Shown piece by piece: positions 23,660-37,831 of a DNA stretch of 64,000 nt; position 1 is the first letter of the stretch; every line of letters starts with the position of its first letter. A program made the translations under genes and the position numbers. Origin of the DNA: Leptodactylus fallax (Eukaryota > Chordata > Amphibia > Anura > Leptodactylidae); contig CAMRHE010000067.1 in the NCBI GenBank assembly GCA_947044405.1, positions 5,213,501-5,277,500 of the forward strand. Direction: 5' to 3'. The notes below the pieces were generated by a model. It was not told the DNA's origin, did not search any database, and worked only from the letters and a program-made list of their open reading frames with translations.

Positions 23660-24558
23660 TGCATCAGGTGTTGGATCAGTCACCAGGTAGTACTGGTATC
23701 CATCAGGTGAGGATCAGTCATCAGTCAGCACTGGTATCCATCAGGTGGTGGCTCAGTCATCAGTCAGCACTGGTATCCATCAGGTGGTGGATCAGTCTGC
23801 ACTGGTATCCATCAGGTGGTGGATGAGTCCCGCCCGGGATCAGTCAGCACTGGTATCCATCAGGTGGTGGATCAGTCATCAGTCAGCACTGGTATCCATC
23901 AGGTGGAGGATCAGTCATCAGTCAGCACTGGTATCCATTAGGTGTTGGATCAGTCACCAGGTAGCACTGGTATCCATCAGGTGGAGGATCAGTCATCAGT
24001 CTGCACTGGTATCCATCAGGTGGTGGATGAGTCATCAGTCAGCACTGGTATCCATCAGGTGGTGGATCAGTCATCAGTCAGCACTGGTATCCATCAGGTG
24101 GTGGATCAGTCATCAGTCAGCACTGGTATCCATCAGGTGGTGGATCAGTCATCAGTCAGCACTGGTATTCATCAGGTGGTGGATCAGTCAGCACTGTTAT
24201 TCATCAGGTGGAGGATCAGTCATCAGTCAGCACTGGTATCCATTAGGTGTTGGATCAGTCACCAGGTAGAACTGGTATCCATCAGGTGGAGGATCAGTCA
24301 TCAGTCTGCACTGGTATCCATCAGGTGGTGGATGAGTCATCAGTCAGCACTGGTATCCATCAGGTGGTGGATGAGTCATCAGTCAGCACTGGTATCCATC
24401 AGGTGGTGGATTAGTCATCAGTCAGCACTGGTATCCATCAGGTGGTGGATCAGTCAGCACTGTTATTCATCAGGTGGAGGATCAGTCATCAGTCAGCACT
24501 GGTATCTATCAGGTGGTGGATCAGTCAGCACTGGCATCCATCAGGTGGTGGATCAGTC
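23660..24558. repeat. 39-bp minisatellite, about 23 units, with higher-order structure
   Basis: The unit is CAGTCATCAGTCAGCACTGG followed by TATCCATCAGGTGGTGGAT. Some units are 32 bp, lacking a CATCAGT heptamer. Variant units recur in order: a gtgttggatcagtcacc unit occurs at 23667, 23941 and 24246. The last two are 305 bp apart, which equals seven 39-bp units plus one 32-bp unit, so a block of eight units was duplicated. Because 39 is divisible by three, long stop-free frames of up to 208 codons arise automatically. These are not genes. Confidence 0.95.
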
Positions 24559-24673
24559 AATGTTTTGAATATCATTTTTTTGTTCTAATGTCTGAACAGA
24601 AAAACAAAGCCCGACATAGATGGCACAGATTTCAGGCATAATTTACGTCATCTTTCTGGCATGAGTTATAGTA

Positions 24674-25968
<1,295 letters not shown>

Positions 25969-26503
25969 TATATTTGTTGGGTCAAGGCTCCCCTGTCCCA
26001 GCCTGCCAAAAAGGTGGCAAGTAGGTTGGAAAATGGAGAAAATGATGCATTCTCGGAAAATATTTAGCAGTAATCATTTGTGAACTAAAAATGTACAACT
26101 TTTGTGCCCGAAAACTGGCATGACTTTTTAAGTAAATTCCCTGAAGTCTAACACTGTACCCCCATTTAAAGCATATATTTCCATTAAAAGAAACACACCT
26201 CAAAACATAGTCAAAAACTATTAATATGTGCAATAGATCTTCGTTATTAAAAATAAAGCAGAGTCAAGATCTATGTTCAACTATTTGCCCGTATATCTGG
26301 TTGCCATAGCAATGTCCACCAGCAGTGGTTATATGGTGGACACACTTTATCCACCCCTCTGCTTTTCCTGCAGCTCCCTGTCTGGTTTCATTTTCCTGCT
26401 CTCTCCTACTGAGCACGCAACTGGGAAGGAGGAAGAGGTTCTAGTAAAAACCAGAATGCCACGTATTCCTGGGAGATTCAGTTGCTTGATAGTCACATGA
26501 TAC

Positions 26504-26740
26504 AAGTATGTCCATATCCTTAGAATAGATCATCAGTATCAGATCAATTAGACCATATGATGTCACATTCAACGGTTGAATGGCCTGTTTGTGGTTTAGT
26601 CCCATTCAAGTGAATGGGGCTGAGCTGCAATACCAAACGCAACAGCCTCTTAAAACAGCTGATCTGTGGGAGTGCTGGGTGTCAGACCTACATCAATTTA
26701 AGAATATTTTAGCTGTGGAAATCCCCTTCAAATGGTTGGC
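26504..26740. mobile_element. Anuran interspersed repeat, GATGGTCTATCC family
   Basis: Landmarks: ATCCTTAGAATAGATCATCA, the box cccattcaagtgaatgggg, ctgagctgcaataccaa, and cagctgatctgtggg. It is the best preserved of the four copies for the internal box. Confidence 0.75.
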
Positions 26741-27454
26741 CAGGTTGAGTAACCTTAGCTGTAATGATTGCAATGTTTTACTAGAAAGTCAATGAACGAC
26801 TACTTTAATATCCTACTAGAGGCAAATTGAATTTATAAACTTTCACCCTAACTACAGCTTTTATCCATTGAATATCGCAGTGTCATAAAATATCAATGCT
26901 ATAAAACATAGCTTATGTAAATAATTAAGTGGAGCCTTCCTCTCTCCAGAATATATAAAGGAAAAGCTTTTCCACCTAGGATAATACAGAAAGAAACCCT
27001 TAATATAAAAATGATGGACTTCAAATTAAATATCTGATCTCATAAGTAGTGAGGATCTGTTTGCAGGTGGCTGATTACCATATTAATGAATATTGGCTAT
27101 GATATACCACATAAACATTGGAAGATGAGTAAAAATACGCCCTTAGGACTCTATTGTGTTAAATGGATCAAAAAAGCTCTGAATTACTGTTTAGTGACCT
27201 AAACATAAAATCCATACAAAAAGTTCAAATTCTACTGGTTGCTTTTGGAAACAGTTCACGAATACTTTGCTAAAGGTTACATATGTTCACCATTGCAACC
27301 CATTTATTTTTTAATTGTCCCAATAAAGTATAAAACGTCAGCAAATTTGCAATATGTCTATGTCTTGCAATATACATCCCATAGTAAGAACTCCTTCACA
27401 GGACTGCATTTTTATTCCGCAATTGTGAATCAATGTAATCAAACAAATAAATTT

Positions 27455-27688
27455 CTATGGGCCCATACACACAAGCGAAGTTTTTGCAGCTGTGTGATCA
27501 GGCTGTAGTGAAGAGACGCAAAATATGGAGCAGGTCCTATACCTGTCCGTATTTGCAGTTCGGTCCATGCAATTCAATGTAAAGGTCGGTGAAAAGCACG
27601 TATGACACACGGATACCAATCCATGTGTCATCCGTGCCGTTTTAACTGACTTGTACCCTGTACACCGTTGTGTGCAGGAGGCCTAACA
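27455..27688. repeat. Non-autonomous repeat, "acacacaagcg" family
   Basis: The start gggcccatacacacaagcg and the end tgtgtgcaggaggcctaac are inverted ends. The interior has acacacggataccaatcc and tgtcatccgtgcc. This common frog repeat also occurs at 32582, 39035, 41195 and 43705. Confidence 0.55.
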
Positions 27689-27819
27689 GATAGCAAAGGA
27701 ATTCGGTGTAGTGTAGTCCTGTAGTCTTATATTATTCTTCCACTTGTCCCCTAATTTGTGCTAATGTCCATTTTTTAGGTTAAAAAAAAGTAAAGGACAG
27801 GAAGATGTGACTAGAACTG

Positions 27820-27900
27820 CAGGATCAGACTACACAGCGTTGTTTGTTGTCTGTTACCATGGAGACACAGCCTGTATAAGAGCTGTAGAAACAAAATCAC
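27820..27900 (+). repeat. Repeat shared with 42905-42990 (inverted)
   Basis: The shared core is gtctgttaccatggaga, followed by gagctgtagaaacaaaat. The same order appears in reverse complement at 42905-42990, about 15 kb away in the same intron. Confidence 0.6.
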
Positions 27901-28531
27901 TGGCAATTTTAGTTAAACTTAAAACCTATTGCAAAATTTCATTTTTCCACTTTATATGCAGCGGAAAAAAATATTAGCGAAGATGGAAAGCTATGTACAT
28001 TTTCACAACCATTTTTATGGTTATGAAAAATATAGCAACTTTGCAAAACAGTCATGTAAAAATGTCCTATTGTTTTGTGTCTAAAGATCCCAGGGGAATC
28101 TATTCACTTCTGCATTTGTTCCAACATTGGCTGAGTTGGTGATATATCTAAAGTGGTCTAAATGTGTGACAAGGTGAATTCCATATGTAAGCCAGCTTCC
28201 TTCTCCATCACAGCATCTCATCTCATGCAGAGAAGAAAAGGGGTCTGGCTTGGCTATTCATCTGAGGCCTAAAGCTGCCCCCCTTAAAGCAAAGCACGTG
28301 GCAGAGCGAAGTTACAAGCAGAGGTTCTTATATGGATAAGAGGTTCTAAAATAAACCATGACTCCATCCACTATGCCCCACGTTATCTACAGTGGTGTTC
28401 ACAGATATAGAAAGTATTAGTTACTATAGAAAGTATATGGACTTTGAAGAAATCATTAAGAAATTTTTGAAAAATGTTATTAAATCTGTATTAGTTATTT
28501 TCCTAGTGCGCTTATTGAGTGCCTAACTGGG

Positions 28532-28895
28532 CTTTAGAAAGGACCTTTCACCACCTCCACCAATTCTAGTTCTTTGCATCCTTTAATAGGTGCAGCTCCA
28601 CTGATACTGGAAAAGTTGGAATGTTTCCTGTAGCCCACATCGTTCTCGAGCAATAAGTGCAGTTAGTTTTGGTGTCTGATATGATAATTAGTCTCTTCAC
28701 TGTCAAATGGGTGGTGTCAGGCAGGAGCATCAAGGGGGTGTGATTTTGAGCTCAAATCACCGGAGGACAGAGCCAGAGCTCGGAATCATAACTCTTTGCC
28801 TGCTCCTGCCTGACACCGCCCACCTGTTAGAATCAAGTAGTAAAATTAAATGCACCGATTTCTCAGGAATGGTGGGAGCTACAGAAAAACTCATT
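28532..28895. mobile_element. Palindromic element, family B, copy 2
   Basis: The left end tagaaaggacctttcacc and the internal tgcagttagttttggtg match families at 11647 and 54381. The right arm decays after ctcaggaatggtggg near 28875. Confidence 0.7.
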
Positions 28896-30288
28896 TTTTT
28901 CTTATTTTTTTAATAAAACTGTTATGGTCCGACAAAATAACAAAAAGGGTAATACCCTACTGACTCCTAGCTGGTCCCACATTGACTCTTCCCAGATTTC
29001 CTCCTACTATATGCATACCAGACTGCAATGATGGCATGGCATATCAACATGTGAATGGTCACATGTTGTATTAATACGTCATTTCTGAGTTCCAAGTGAA
29101 CAGAGAATTCTTAAGGACCATCACTGAAGCGTCAGCACAGAACCAGCAGGGCATTGGTCAGCATTTAAAGCTGTTGGTCAAAATTTTCATGGGCTGGACA
29201 ACTCAAGTTCTAAAGACTGAAAATAATATTACAGAATCATAAAAGGTGAATTCACACATGGCAGATTTGTTGCAGCCATTTTTGAGAGTATTCCATTTAT
29301 CTGATCAGCCCTTGTAGAATTCCATGTACATACTCCAGAAACTATCCCTTTTTTATATACAGTACAAATTTGCATCCGCAGAAATTTCTGCATCCATTCT
29401 GCCCCATGTGATCATACCCAAAAAGTCTCACCTTTAGTTATTTTACCAGTTGTCTTTCACTGAAGGAATGCAAGGTCTATATATTTAAAGGACACTGATC
29501 CACTATCTGTTACTAAAGTGACACAGACAATGTCTATTTTGGTAGAGGAGGAAACTAATAAGTTCTTTTTGCTCTTTAAAGTGTGATGATTTTCAATGGC
29601 GCTTGTCAATGAACAATTTCCTATTGTAATTATGCCGGAGACAAGGCTTTCCACCCAGAACAGGCTGGAAGAGATACCAGACTCATTAAAATATCAATGC
29701 GGAAGGAACCATCATTGTAGCAGTAGAAATCCTTTTGACCAAAGTCGAAACTATTATCTGTATTTAGAGGATAAGACACTGAACATTTATTTCGGATACA
29801 TTACACATTGCCTCTGTATATATTAAACATTTCACTTAATTGCTGTTATTCTTGGCCACTTGAAAGAGATAAAAGATACGGACATCATTTTCAAAGCAAG
29901 TTTTAATAGTGTTCAGATATTATGACAATTCAGATATAGAGATCTGGGCAGTAGTGAGGAATAGATACATAAAATATATAAGAAAGTTGTTTAACCTTTC
30001 ATTATATAAGGATATAGAACCAATTGGCAAGACCACTGGTTTTCTCCAAAAAGTAACAATTGTGGAGCATTTTTTCCAAATTTTGTTGTGTTACTCCTCC
30101 TCGAAATGTATAAATAAATTGACAGCTGGGTGTTACAATTACCTTTGTCAAAAAGAGGTGTGCCCCTACAGACTGATACTTTCAGCCCCGATTGGGCAGT
30201 GTCAGACTATGTAGAGACACCCCCAAACTGGCAACACCCAGAGAATTGTCACAACACACAGATGTCAGAAAACATACACCAGGTCTGT
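28896..30288. other. CNPY1 intron, no gene recognised
   Basis: 29246-29420 (ggtgaattcacacatggcag) resembles 62780-62940 (ggtgaattgtcatgtagcag) and is probably a shared old repeat. Frames at 29596 and 29909 have no recognisable product. Confidence 0.4.
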
Positions 30289-30800
30289 TATTAAGCCTCT
30301 TCATGACCGGGCTATTTCCCCTGGTTCATGACCAGACACTTTTTTTTGATACATGCACATTTGAAGGCTATAACTTTTTTGTTATTCGGGATATTCAAAT
30401 AATTTTTTCATCTTTTTTGGGTGATATATACCACTTTTTTATATCATTTTTATTTTTGAATTTTTTTTTCCCCATATCTGGATACATGTAGGAAAAAAGG
30501 TGAGGAAAACGTATATTTTCATGTTTTTTTTTATAGCACTATGTACTACTAACATTTTTTTAAAAATATTTTTTGCTCTCCATTGCAGAAATGTTTATAC
30601 TGGTCACACATAGTTTTGTGTTGCCGTGGTAGAGGCACTACGTGGCATATCAGAGTTGGAGGCTGCATTTATTTTATATTATTTCTATGTTTTTTGTTTT
30701 TTTTTGTTTTTTTTTACACAATGTGCCATAATAGACCTTTGGAGGGCATTTTAACGTTGCATTTTTTTGGGCGATTTTCCCTGTTAAAGTGACACAAGGA
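30289..30800. repeat. T-rich anuran repeat, "ccttaaggaccagg"-like family, copy 1
   Basis: It begins ctcttcatgaccgggctatt and continues with ggctataacttttttgtta, a long T-rich run, and tttttatagcactatgta. The same series of phrases in the same order appears at 36255. It is a common non-autonomous DNA repeat of frogs. Confidence 0.6.
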
Positions 30801-30829
30801 ATACAGCCTCCAACAGCCTACCACTTTGC

Positions 30830-31060
30830 GGTAAAATATCAAGTGCGGACATGCTGCGATTTCCAAAACCGTTGCAGTTCAATTATATCTATGGAAATGC
30901 TGGCAGTTTCCCTATAGATATAATTGAAGTAGAAAGTCCACGGAGGAAACCTCTGTGAACTTTCTTTGCAAAGCACTGCAGGAAGAACTGCGATATGTCG
31001 CCGCCATGGTTTTTCTCACAGTGCTTTTTTTGCTACAGAACGCCACGTGGGGCCTTAGCC
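30830..31060. repeat. Non-autonomous repeat, "tttccctatagat" family
   Basis: An internal inverted pair, tataattgaa and ttcaattata, flanks tttccctatag. It ends cgtggggccttagcc. Related pieces: 55485-55720 and 63330-63475. Confidence 0.5.
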
Positions 31061-31592
31061 TAAAGGGGTATTTCCATCTCAAGGATCCTGTCTATACTGC
31101 TAGCTTATGTAATTTCAAGAGTTTTCCTAAATACATTGCTTTAGCAATGCTTCTTAGTTTGGCTGCTATGTGAAATTATTCCTCTCATTGTTTACATATC
31201 ATTGTCAAGACATCCGGCCTGTTATCTGATTTTAGGTCAGATGACGTGACTCACTTCTCCCTGGAGCTGTTATTTACTGCTCTTCCATCCAGGCAATCAG
31301 GTCAGCCAATTGCAGTTTGCTGACAAAGGCTCGGGCAGTGTGGGTTATCTCTCTATGTAAACCCTGTGTAGTGTAATATACATTTATTGTGTATATTATT
31401 TGATCTCCATTATTATAGATTTCTAGTAATCATAATAAATAATCTCTCATGGTAAAGGCAATGTCTATGTCTACTGAGGTACTTCATAGTGTCCTGTCAT
31501 CAAAGCCCACCCACCAGCTTGTTGAAGAATACAGGAAGTGAGAAGAGACAGTAGGCAAAGCTGGTGAGAGAGGGAGATGGGAAAACACCTTT
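31061..31592. mobile_element. Palindromic-ended element, AAAGGGGTATTTCCATCTC family
   Basis: Left end AAAGGGGTATTTCCATCTC, right end GAGATGGGAAAACACCTTT, giving inverted repeats of about 19 bp with few mismatches. It contains gcaatgcttcttagtttggc and gccaattgcagtttgctgac, which I recognise from a frequent frog repeat. No coding capacity. Confidence 0.75.
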
Positions 31593-31682
31593 CATTACAC
31601 AGGGACATACCGGTACAGCCTTGTAGAGTTAATTGCTGACCACCTGGACGTATAAAGTCAATGGGTGGTCGGCAAGTGGTTA

Positions 31683-31950
31683 AAGGTGTTTTTCCCAGGA
31701 GTGAAATATCGATGACCTACAGATCAACTATTCACCCTCACAATCAGATGTTCTAAATAGAAGTGGCCTTCATTGTATACCACTGCCACTTTACTAGCTA
31801 TGTGATGTCACTTTTATTGTTCACATGACCTATTAGTCCCATTCAGATGAATGGAGTTGAGTTGCAATACCAAGCACATCGCTATAGAAAGGCTCTTTGC
31901 ATGGTAAACACCGAAGAAGTTGCAATGTTCATCCAAACAGTGCAGCACCT
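31683..31950. mobile_element. Anuran interspersed repeat, GATGGTCTATCC family
   Basis: Landmarks: tatcgatgacctacagatca, the box cccattcagatgaatgg, gagttgcaataccaagcac. The left border is taken from ttaaaggtgtttttccc. Confidence 0.65.
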
Positions 31951-32581
31951 TCAGAGGATTTACGGGGACTGCATGTGCATTTATATACTTTTTTTTTTTT
32001 TTTGCAATATGTATAATTACGAGGTTATTGGTTATTTTTTTAAACACAAATTTGATTTCGCTTACAAAAATTATCCAGAAAAGGTGCTGTGCATATTGGA
32101 GTTGGAGGCTGCACTGTAGATTCCTTCAAAATTGCTTGAAAAAACAGTAGAATAGGATCCAACTTTATTTCTTACTCTAAAGTGACAAACACCATCAACC
32201 CAAAAAGCCAATGGGTCTGTCAGGCACTGTTGTTGACAGTTATTTGACAGATTCAGCACTGTCATAATTTTTTTTTCTTTTCCAATGATGGAACGGAAAA
32301 ACTATAGTGCAAAAGCAAACGTGAACCCAGACTAAGGGAAGGTTGATCCAACAAAGTGTATTTTAACCATGGAGCTCACAACAGAAACCCAAGGCCCATT
32401 CAAAGGAGGGTAATCCATGTGTGGCAAACAACTACAGTTTGAGCGCTGAAACTGCAGCAAAATAGGGCAGGCCTTTTTTAGCACAGAATGGGACTTTAGT
32501 GTGGGTATAGAAGGCTGTAGTCATGCCATAAATTAACAAAACCTATTGAAAATCTGCAATATTTGTCATGTAAAGACAATC

Positions 32582-32700
32582 AGGCTACATACACATGACT
32601 GTTAAAAAACAAAACAGAACAAAAAAGAGCTATTTTTTAACGGTTTATTTAAGCGGACCTTCAAATAACGGTCGTGTGAATACACAGATTGAAATCGATG
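32582..32700. repeat. Fragment of "acacacaagcg" family
   Basis: Inverted ends tacatacacatgactgtt and aacggtcgtgtgaatac. The centre is A-rich. Confidence 0.45.
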
Positions 32701-32755
32701 TGTTCTAAAAACAGCTTTGTGATGGCAGTTACAAAAAATGGCTATCACGGTAGGT

Positions 32756-32995
32756 TTAAAAGGGAGTCTGTCACCAGGGTAAAGTATATGCACCAAGCAA
32801 CACAGTTAGATAGCTCAGGCTCACCTGAATAGGGCACCTTTTTCCCCCATAAAAATTTATACTGAGAAATTCATTTATCATATGCAAATGAGCAATATGA
32901 AGCACTGAGGGCAGCTCTGTTGCTCCAGACTGCTCATCAGTCACTCTATTGACATTAATGTCCGTTGCTCTCATTCTATGATGGAAGAGGGCAAA
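32756..32995. mobile_element. Non-autonomous element, AGGGAGTCTGTCACCAG family
   Basis: TTAA (32756-32759) precedes AAGGGAGTCTGTCACCAG. Internal atcatatgcaaatgagc matches the copy at 8066. The right border is approximate. Confidence 0.55.
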
Positions 32996-33296
32996 GGACA
33001 ATTATAGCAGTGTGAACCAGTGTCGTAACTAAAGTCTTGTGGGCCTTGCTGCAAATTTTGACTATTAGTGGAAGTTATTGATGCTGAATCGGTATCCCAG
33101 AGACTATAAAGGGATACAACTATGGTATTCACTCATGCCATTATCGAGAATGCAGTGAGACCATCAATGTTTAACCCCTTTAAAGGAGTTTTCCAGTTCC
33201 TTTTTATTATTGATCTATCCGACACAATTTTCCAAAAGTTTTGGGTTGTCCACTCAGAAAACACTATTATACTCTTGGTTTCCCTCAGACACCAAA

Positions 33297-33657
33297 GTAT
33301 AAGTGGAGGCCCAGTGGAGGTGAATAAAAATAACAGTTATACCTACCTTGCCCCATCTCTCTTGGGAGTTCGGCAGTCCCTCTGTGTCTTCTTCAGGCCT
33401 CTGGCTGATGTCACATGCCCCAGGGTCTCCGTTGACACCTGTTATTGCTCATGTGGGTGGCATCGACATCATGGGTCAAAGCATCATTACATTGTCGCAC
33501 CCCCCAATCACAGGCCTCAGTGGTGACCCCAGGACATGTGATGTTAGCCAGAAGCCGGAAGAGGACAGGAGGATGCCAGGGGACCATTGGACACCCAGGA
33601 GAGATGAGTATAACTGTTTTTTTATTTTACTCACCTCCTCTGTGCCTCCACTTATTA
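33297..33657. mobile_element. Foldback element with inverted arms of about 50 bp
   Basis: Left arm carries agtggaggtgaataaaaata and acagttatac; right arm carries gtataactgtttttttattt and cacctcctctgtgcctccac. The centre is GC-richer. Open frames of up to 134 codons inside it are not gene-like. Confidence 0.65.
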
Positions 33658-33759
33658 TGCTTGGGGATCTGAGACAAAGAGGTTTGGCCTGAAACATACC
33701 AGAGATCCGAACCTCACGAGTATTCATCAAAACTAATTTTGTGAAGTTCACCCATCTCT

Positions 33760-34429
33760 AATTGGCACTCATATCTGCTGCCTGGAGAATTCAATACAGT
33801 GATCTCTGCTGCAAGAAGTGTATTCGCTTTACATAGGAAATAGAGTTTGGGTAATCGGGCTCTCCCCAACCACTGTCATGATTCTTCAGGTTGCCGGCCA
33901 TCTCCAGCTGGCCATGGGCCCCATACCCCTCCTGGCCCGATCGCGGATGCACACCCTGTGACCTCAAACATCCCCTGGTGTGAACATGCCCTAAGAAAAT
34001 AGGATGAGGACAATTAGGACATCCCTATTTACTTATAGTGTGACCTTGGCGATGCAGAAAATGCATTGGTTTTCCAATAGCAATGTGCAAAAGTAGTGCT
34101 ACCTTAATGCTAGTGTGAACAAGACCTGACAACAATGTTAGAATATATTAGAATATATTGTACATTAATTACATTGGGAACGATACAAGCAAAATAATTA
34201 GAACTTTGCAAGTGCTCCAAGTAAACTAGTCAGAAGTGCAGTGCCCTCCCGTGCAGCTATTCACCTTTAAAAATCTCTTCCTCCACCCTCTCTCCAATAC
34301 CATTTTCAATCTGCTATATTTTAATATAAAGTTATCAGCAGAAAACGTGCACTCAGCAACTTTCGATGAAAAATACCAATTAACCGGCCGTTTTGGTTGC
34401 ATAAAGATGTTCAATTCCTAATTAAACAT
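33760..34429. other. CNPY1 intron, no gene recognised
   Basis: Mixed sequence; no complete repeat termini seen. Confidence 0.3.
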
Positions 34430-35720
34430 AGTTAAAAGTCAATATTTAGGAGATGCAATTCAAACCTTAGTCGCTGTAGGCGAGAACAGGAGGAAGATGA
34501 ATACACAGTAACACTAAAGGGATGATGAGTACCATAATTAGCTATTATGTTAATTGAATCCACAGCGATTTTGTTGGGTGAGATTTCTTCATATAATATG
34601 CAAATCGCTTCTAAAGGTTTGGTTTATTAGATAATATAATTAGAAATCGTCGAATGCCGTGAATTTTAATGAGGCATAATAAAAGGTCTGATGTGAGTAA
34701 TAGAGAATGAGAAAAACATCTGGGTTCAATCAATAAGCGCCCTTTCATATATCGCGTAGGTGGCCTGATACACGTATAGATATGTGAATATAGAGCAGGT
34801 GTTTGCTAACCACAGTACAAACACGCCGTTTACAAGCCTCGAAAATGCTCTCCAATCCGACCGTTCAATTCGCTTATTGATTTGTTTGGGGGGAAGCAGA
34901 TTTCTTAAACAGGCTGCAAGTTAAAAGGATAAACTCTGCTCGGCTTTCGCCAACTTCAAGCTCCCCTGAGCAGTCGGTTTGATCACCGCATCGCAAAAAA
35001 AATTACTAAATTAATTAAAAACTGGTGCTGGAGATCATTAAGAATGTGGATATTTGGGAAACGGGTTACTAGGCGCCATACACATGCTGTTCCGGTTTAA
35101 CCCCTTATCAGCTGGTCAGTGTCTGCAATCTATTGAGACGCCAGATCTCTCCCCTCCCGCCATCGAGGGAGAGGAGAGCAATAAGGTTAATAAAGAAGCT
35201 TTCGACCTATTCTGCAACGCGTTCTGTATTCTGAAGATCCCTCTGGCTGGAAAATGATTAAGAAAATGTTCAATTAAAAGCAGTAATATGTTTATGTCTG
35301 GCAGATAAATGCTTGCATGGCTTCTTATTTTGTAATCGACTCACCCATGCACCCAGTAAGAGTCTTAACATTTTAATTTTAAAGTCACATCCAATTAGAG
35401 AATTACAGGCATACAACCTCTCCAGAATATTACACAGGAAATTCAGCAAGAATATTTGATTAAGTGCAAAGAAATCCAAAGTACGCTTATAATTTAGTTA
35501 TCATGAAGTTGTCATGAAAAGCACTTTACTTATTTCATTAACTGGATTAAAATATTCTAAAGACTCAAACGTAAATGGTTTCTATAGCCGTCATCTCTCC
35601 AAGTTACCTTGTTACGAGAACTTTATTACTTCGAGACTCGAGCACTGCAGTAATGCGATAGGCTGAAATACAGGGAATGGATGGAGGAGGCAAAATACAA
35701 ATATGGGAACTTTAACCAAA
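34430..35720. promoter_or_regulatory. Candidate conserved intronic enhancer block
   Basis: About 1.3 kb free of recognisable repeats in a repeat-dense intron. It is rich in homeodomain cores (ccataattagctattatg, gataatataattagaaatcg, ttactaaattaattaaaaac), carries several CpGs (tatatcgcgtaggtgg), and shows balanced base use. The EN2-CNPY1 region of vertebrates is known for developmental regulatory DNA. The call rests on composition and position only; no alignment was possible. Confidence 0.35.
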
Positions 35721-36254
35721 AAGCGACAGAATGTATTAGTATTCGAGCAATTTTGTCAAAGGTTTATCAATTAGGTCCATATTTTTAAAAATGGGAACCA
35801 ATGTAAATGGAAGGAAGGAAGAAAATCTTTTCCCCTGTAATCTTATTTTTGGAAAAAAAAATGTCAAGGATCCAGCCTTTAGTAATATTTAAGTAAATGA
35901 GCCCATATACAGAGACACATAGAAAATGAAGAACAGGAGCCAGTAAGTCAATAGAAGAGCCAATAGGATTACTCAGTCGTAATTGCCAAATGTTTCCTTG
36001 CTCTAAGAAGCTTTTCCTAAACAATTTAATTTAAAAATTTAAGGGCAAAGTCAAGGGCTGTGTAAGATGTGGGCCATTTCTAAATGTGTTTGGTGGAGTT
36101 TAGTCTGCATCTCAACTTATCTAGGAGACAAAGTAAATGTGCCACGGATTCTTAGTTTTGGACACTGGTTCGTCTTATAGTGTAGCTTCCATTTTATTTT
36201 TTGTTTTTGCTAATGTGTAAGGGGGGGAGTGGGTTGATGAACATTTTTGTAATA

Positions 36255-37180
36255 TGCTTAACCACTTCAGTACTGGACCAGACACATTTTTGGTTTTCTC
36301 ATATATGCGGTTTTGAGGGCTGTAACATTTTTATCATTTGGGTTATTCAACTTCATCTTTTTTTTCGGTGACACATAAGGCTTTATTTTTATGTTATTTT
36401 TATTTTTACATGTTTGTTATTTTTTTTTTTATATCTGGGAAAATATAAACAAAAGAGGAGGAAAAAAGTTTCAGTTTTTCACGTTTCACGTTTTTTTTTT
36501 TAATAGCACAAAGTGCTACTAAAAAACTTTTTAAAATAGTTTTCCCTCTCCATTACGGTAATTTTTATTTTGTATTGTGTCGTCGGGGGTGGGGCTACAA
36601 CCTGTGATGTGGGTTGGTACTGGCGTATTATTTATTTATTTATAAAAATTATTTTACTTAAATTTTTATTTTTTACTTTTTTATTTATTTATTTTTACAA
36701 TGTGTCCACATAAGGTCATAATAGACCTTTGGGGGCATCTGAACACTATTTTTTTTGGTGGGGGGGGCCGTTTTCCCCTGTACTGGGGCTGATACCTTAG
36801 CCCCAGTTGCAGGAGGAATTCAGCCTCCTGCTCATTACTGCTGAGCTGACCTGGGTCCTGTAAAACCAAACAATTCTAACAGTCTCTGATCCCTGGTGGA
36901 TCACGTGACTGCCGGGTCAGATGGGAGCCGCATCATGGTGGCTCCCATAGCTGTGTATATAGTGCTCATTGAGCACTGTATACACAGCGATTGGGAAGGC
37001 AGGGACAGTAATAAACCGTCCCTGCCTTCTCTAGAGGAGCACCGGCTGTAGTAACAGCTGACTCCCCGCTTCTGCAGCTCCATGATTTCATGCAGCTGCT
37101 TAAAACTGCAAGGACATACAGGTATGTTCTTGCAGAATAAGAGGGCCACTACCCGAATGTAAATACCCAGTGGGTGGTAG
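36255..37180. repeat. T-rich anuran repeat, copy 2 (long)
   Basis: It begins taaccacttcagtactggac and runs through gggctgtaacatttttatc, T-rich DNA, atagcacaaagtgctacta, and ccattacggtaatttttatt. It ends cccagtgggtggtagtg. The series parallels 30289-30800 but is nearly twice as long. Confidence 0.6.
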
Positions 37181-37831
37181 TGATTAATTAACCTATTGAT
37201 TAATTAACCTAGCAATTAATTAATCTAAACTTCCTTTTAATAAAAAACAGGATGTAAAAATTCTCTCTAGTAAACCTCTAAGGGAGCTGTTATCAGGGAA
37301 AATCTGTACACATTTGTATTTCCCGTATGTAGAGCTGTAGCATTTTCCAAAGGGAGGGGGGATGGTGACTTCAAATGGCTATATCTCTGGTTTTATACCA
37401 CCTAGAAAAATGGTTCTGGTGTCACATGAAAGCTGATACCAGATGAATGTAAAAATCACATTCCAAAATGTGTTTTTAACTACAGTAGTGATCTTTCTAG
37501 TTATTTTATAGCTAATACTAAGTTAGGGCAATTAATTCAAAAATAACCGAAAACAAAAGTCTGCTCAATTAATCATTGTGATTATTTCAATGATTGTGCA
37601 TCCAGTCCATCCTGTCTAACACTGCCATTGGCTAAATGATGCGTCACTTATTGTACACTAACCAATCAGGATTGCTGATATGTGAATATGCAAAACCACA
37701 ATTCATTGGCATATAAATAGGGACGTGGTAATTAAGGTAAAATGGTCAATTAGTTTTGATTTGGGTCATAATTTCCCAGCCCTAGCTAGTCCTGTAATCT
37801 GCAATATGCATACAGCATATGAATACTGAAT

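Larger units (their letters stand above)
26741..28531. other. CNPY1 intron, no gene recognised
   Basis: Contains the two repeat pieces listed at 27455 and 27820; the remainder is AT-rich DNA without exon-like features. Confidence 0.4.

Noticed and set aside
23942..24568. 208-codon open frame reading DQSSVSTGIHQVV repeats
   Set aside because: It lies wholly in a 39-bp minisatellite. Since 39 is divisible by three, any unit free of stops gives a long open frame, and a second overlapping frame is open too.
33122..33526. 134-codon plus-strand open frame
   Set aside because: It runs across the border of a foldback element with arms at 33297-33657; the composition is that of the repeat.
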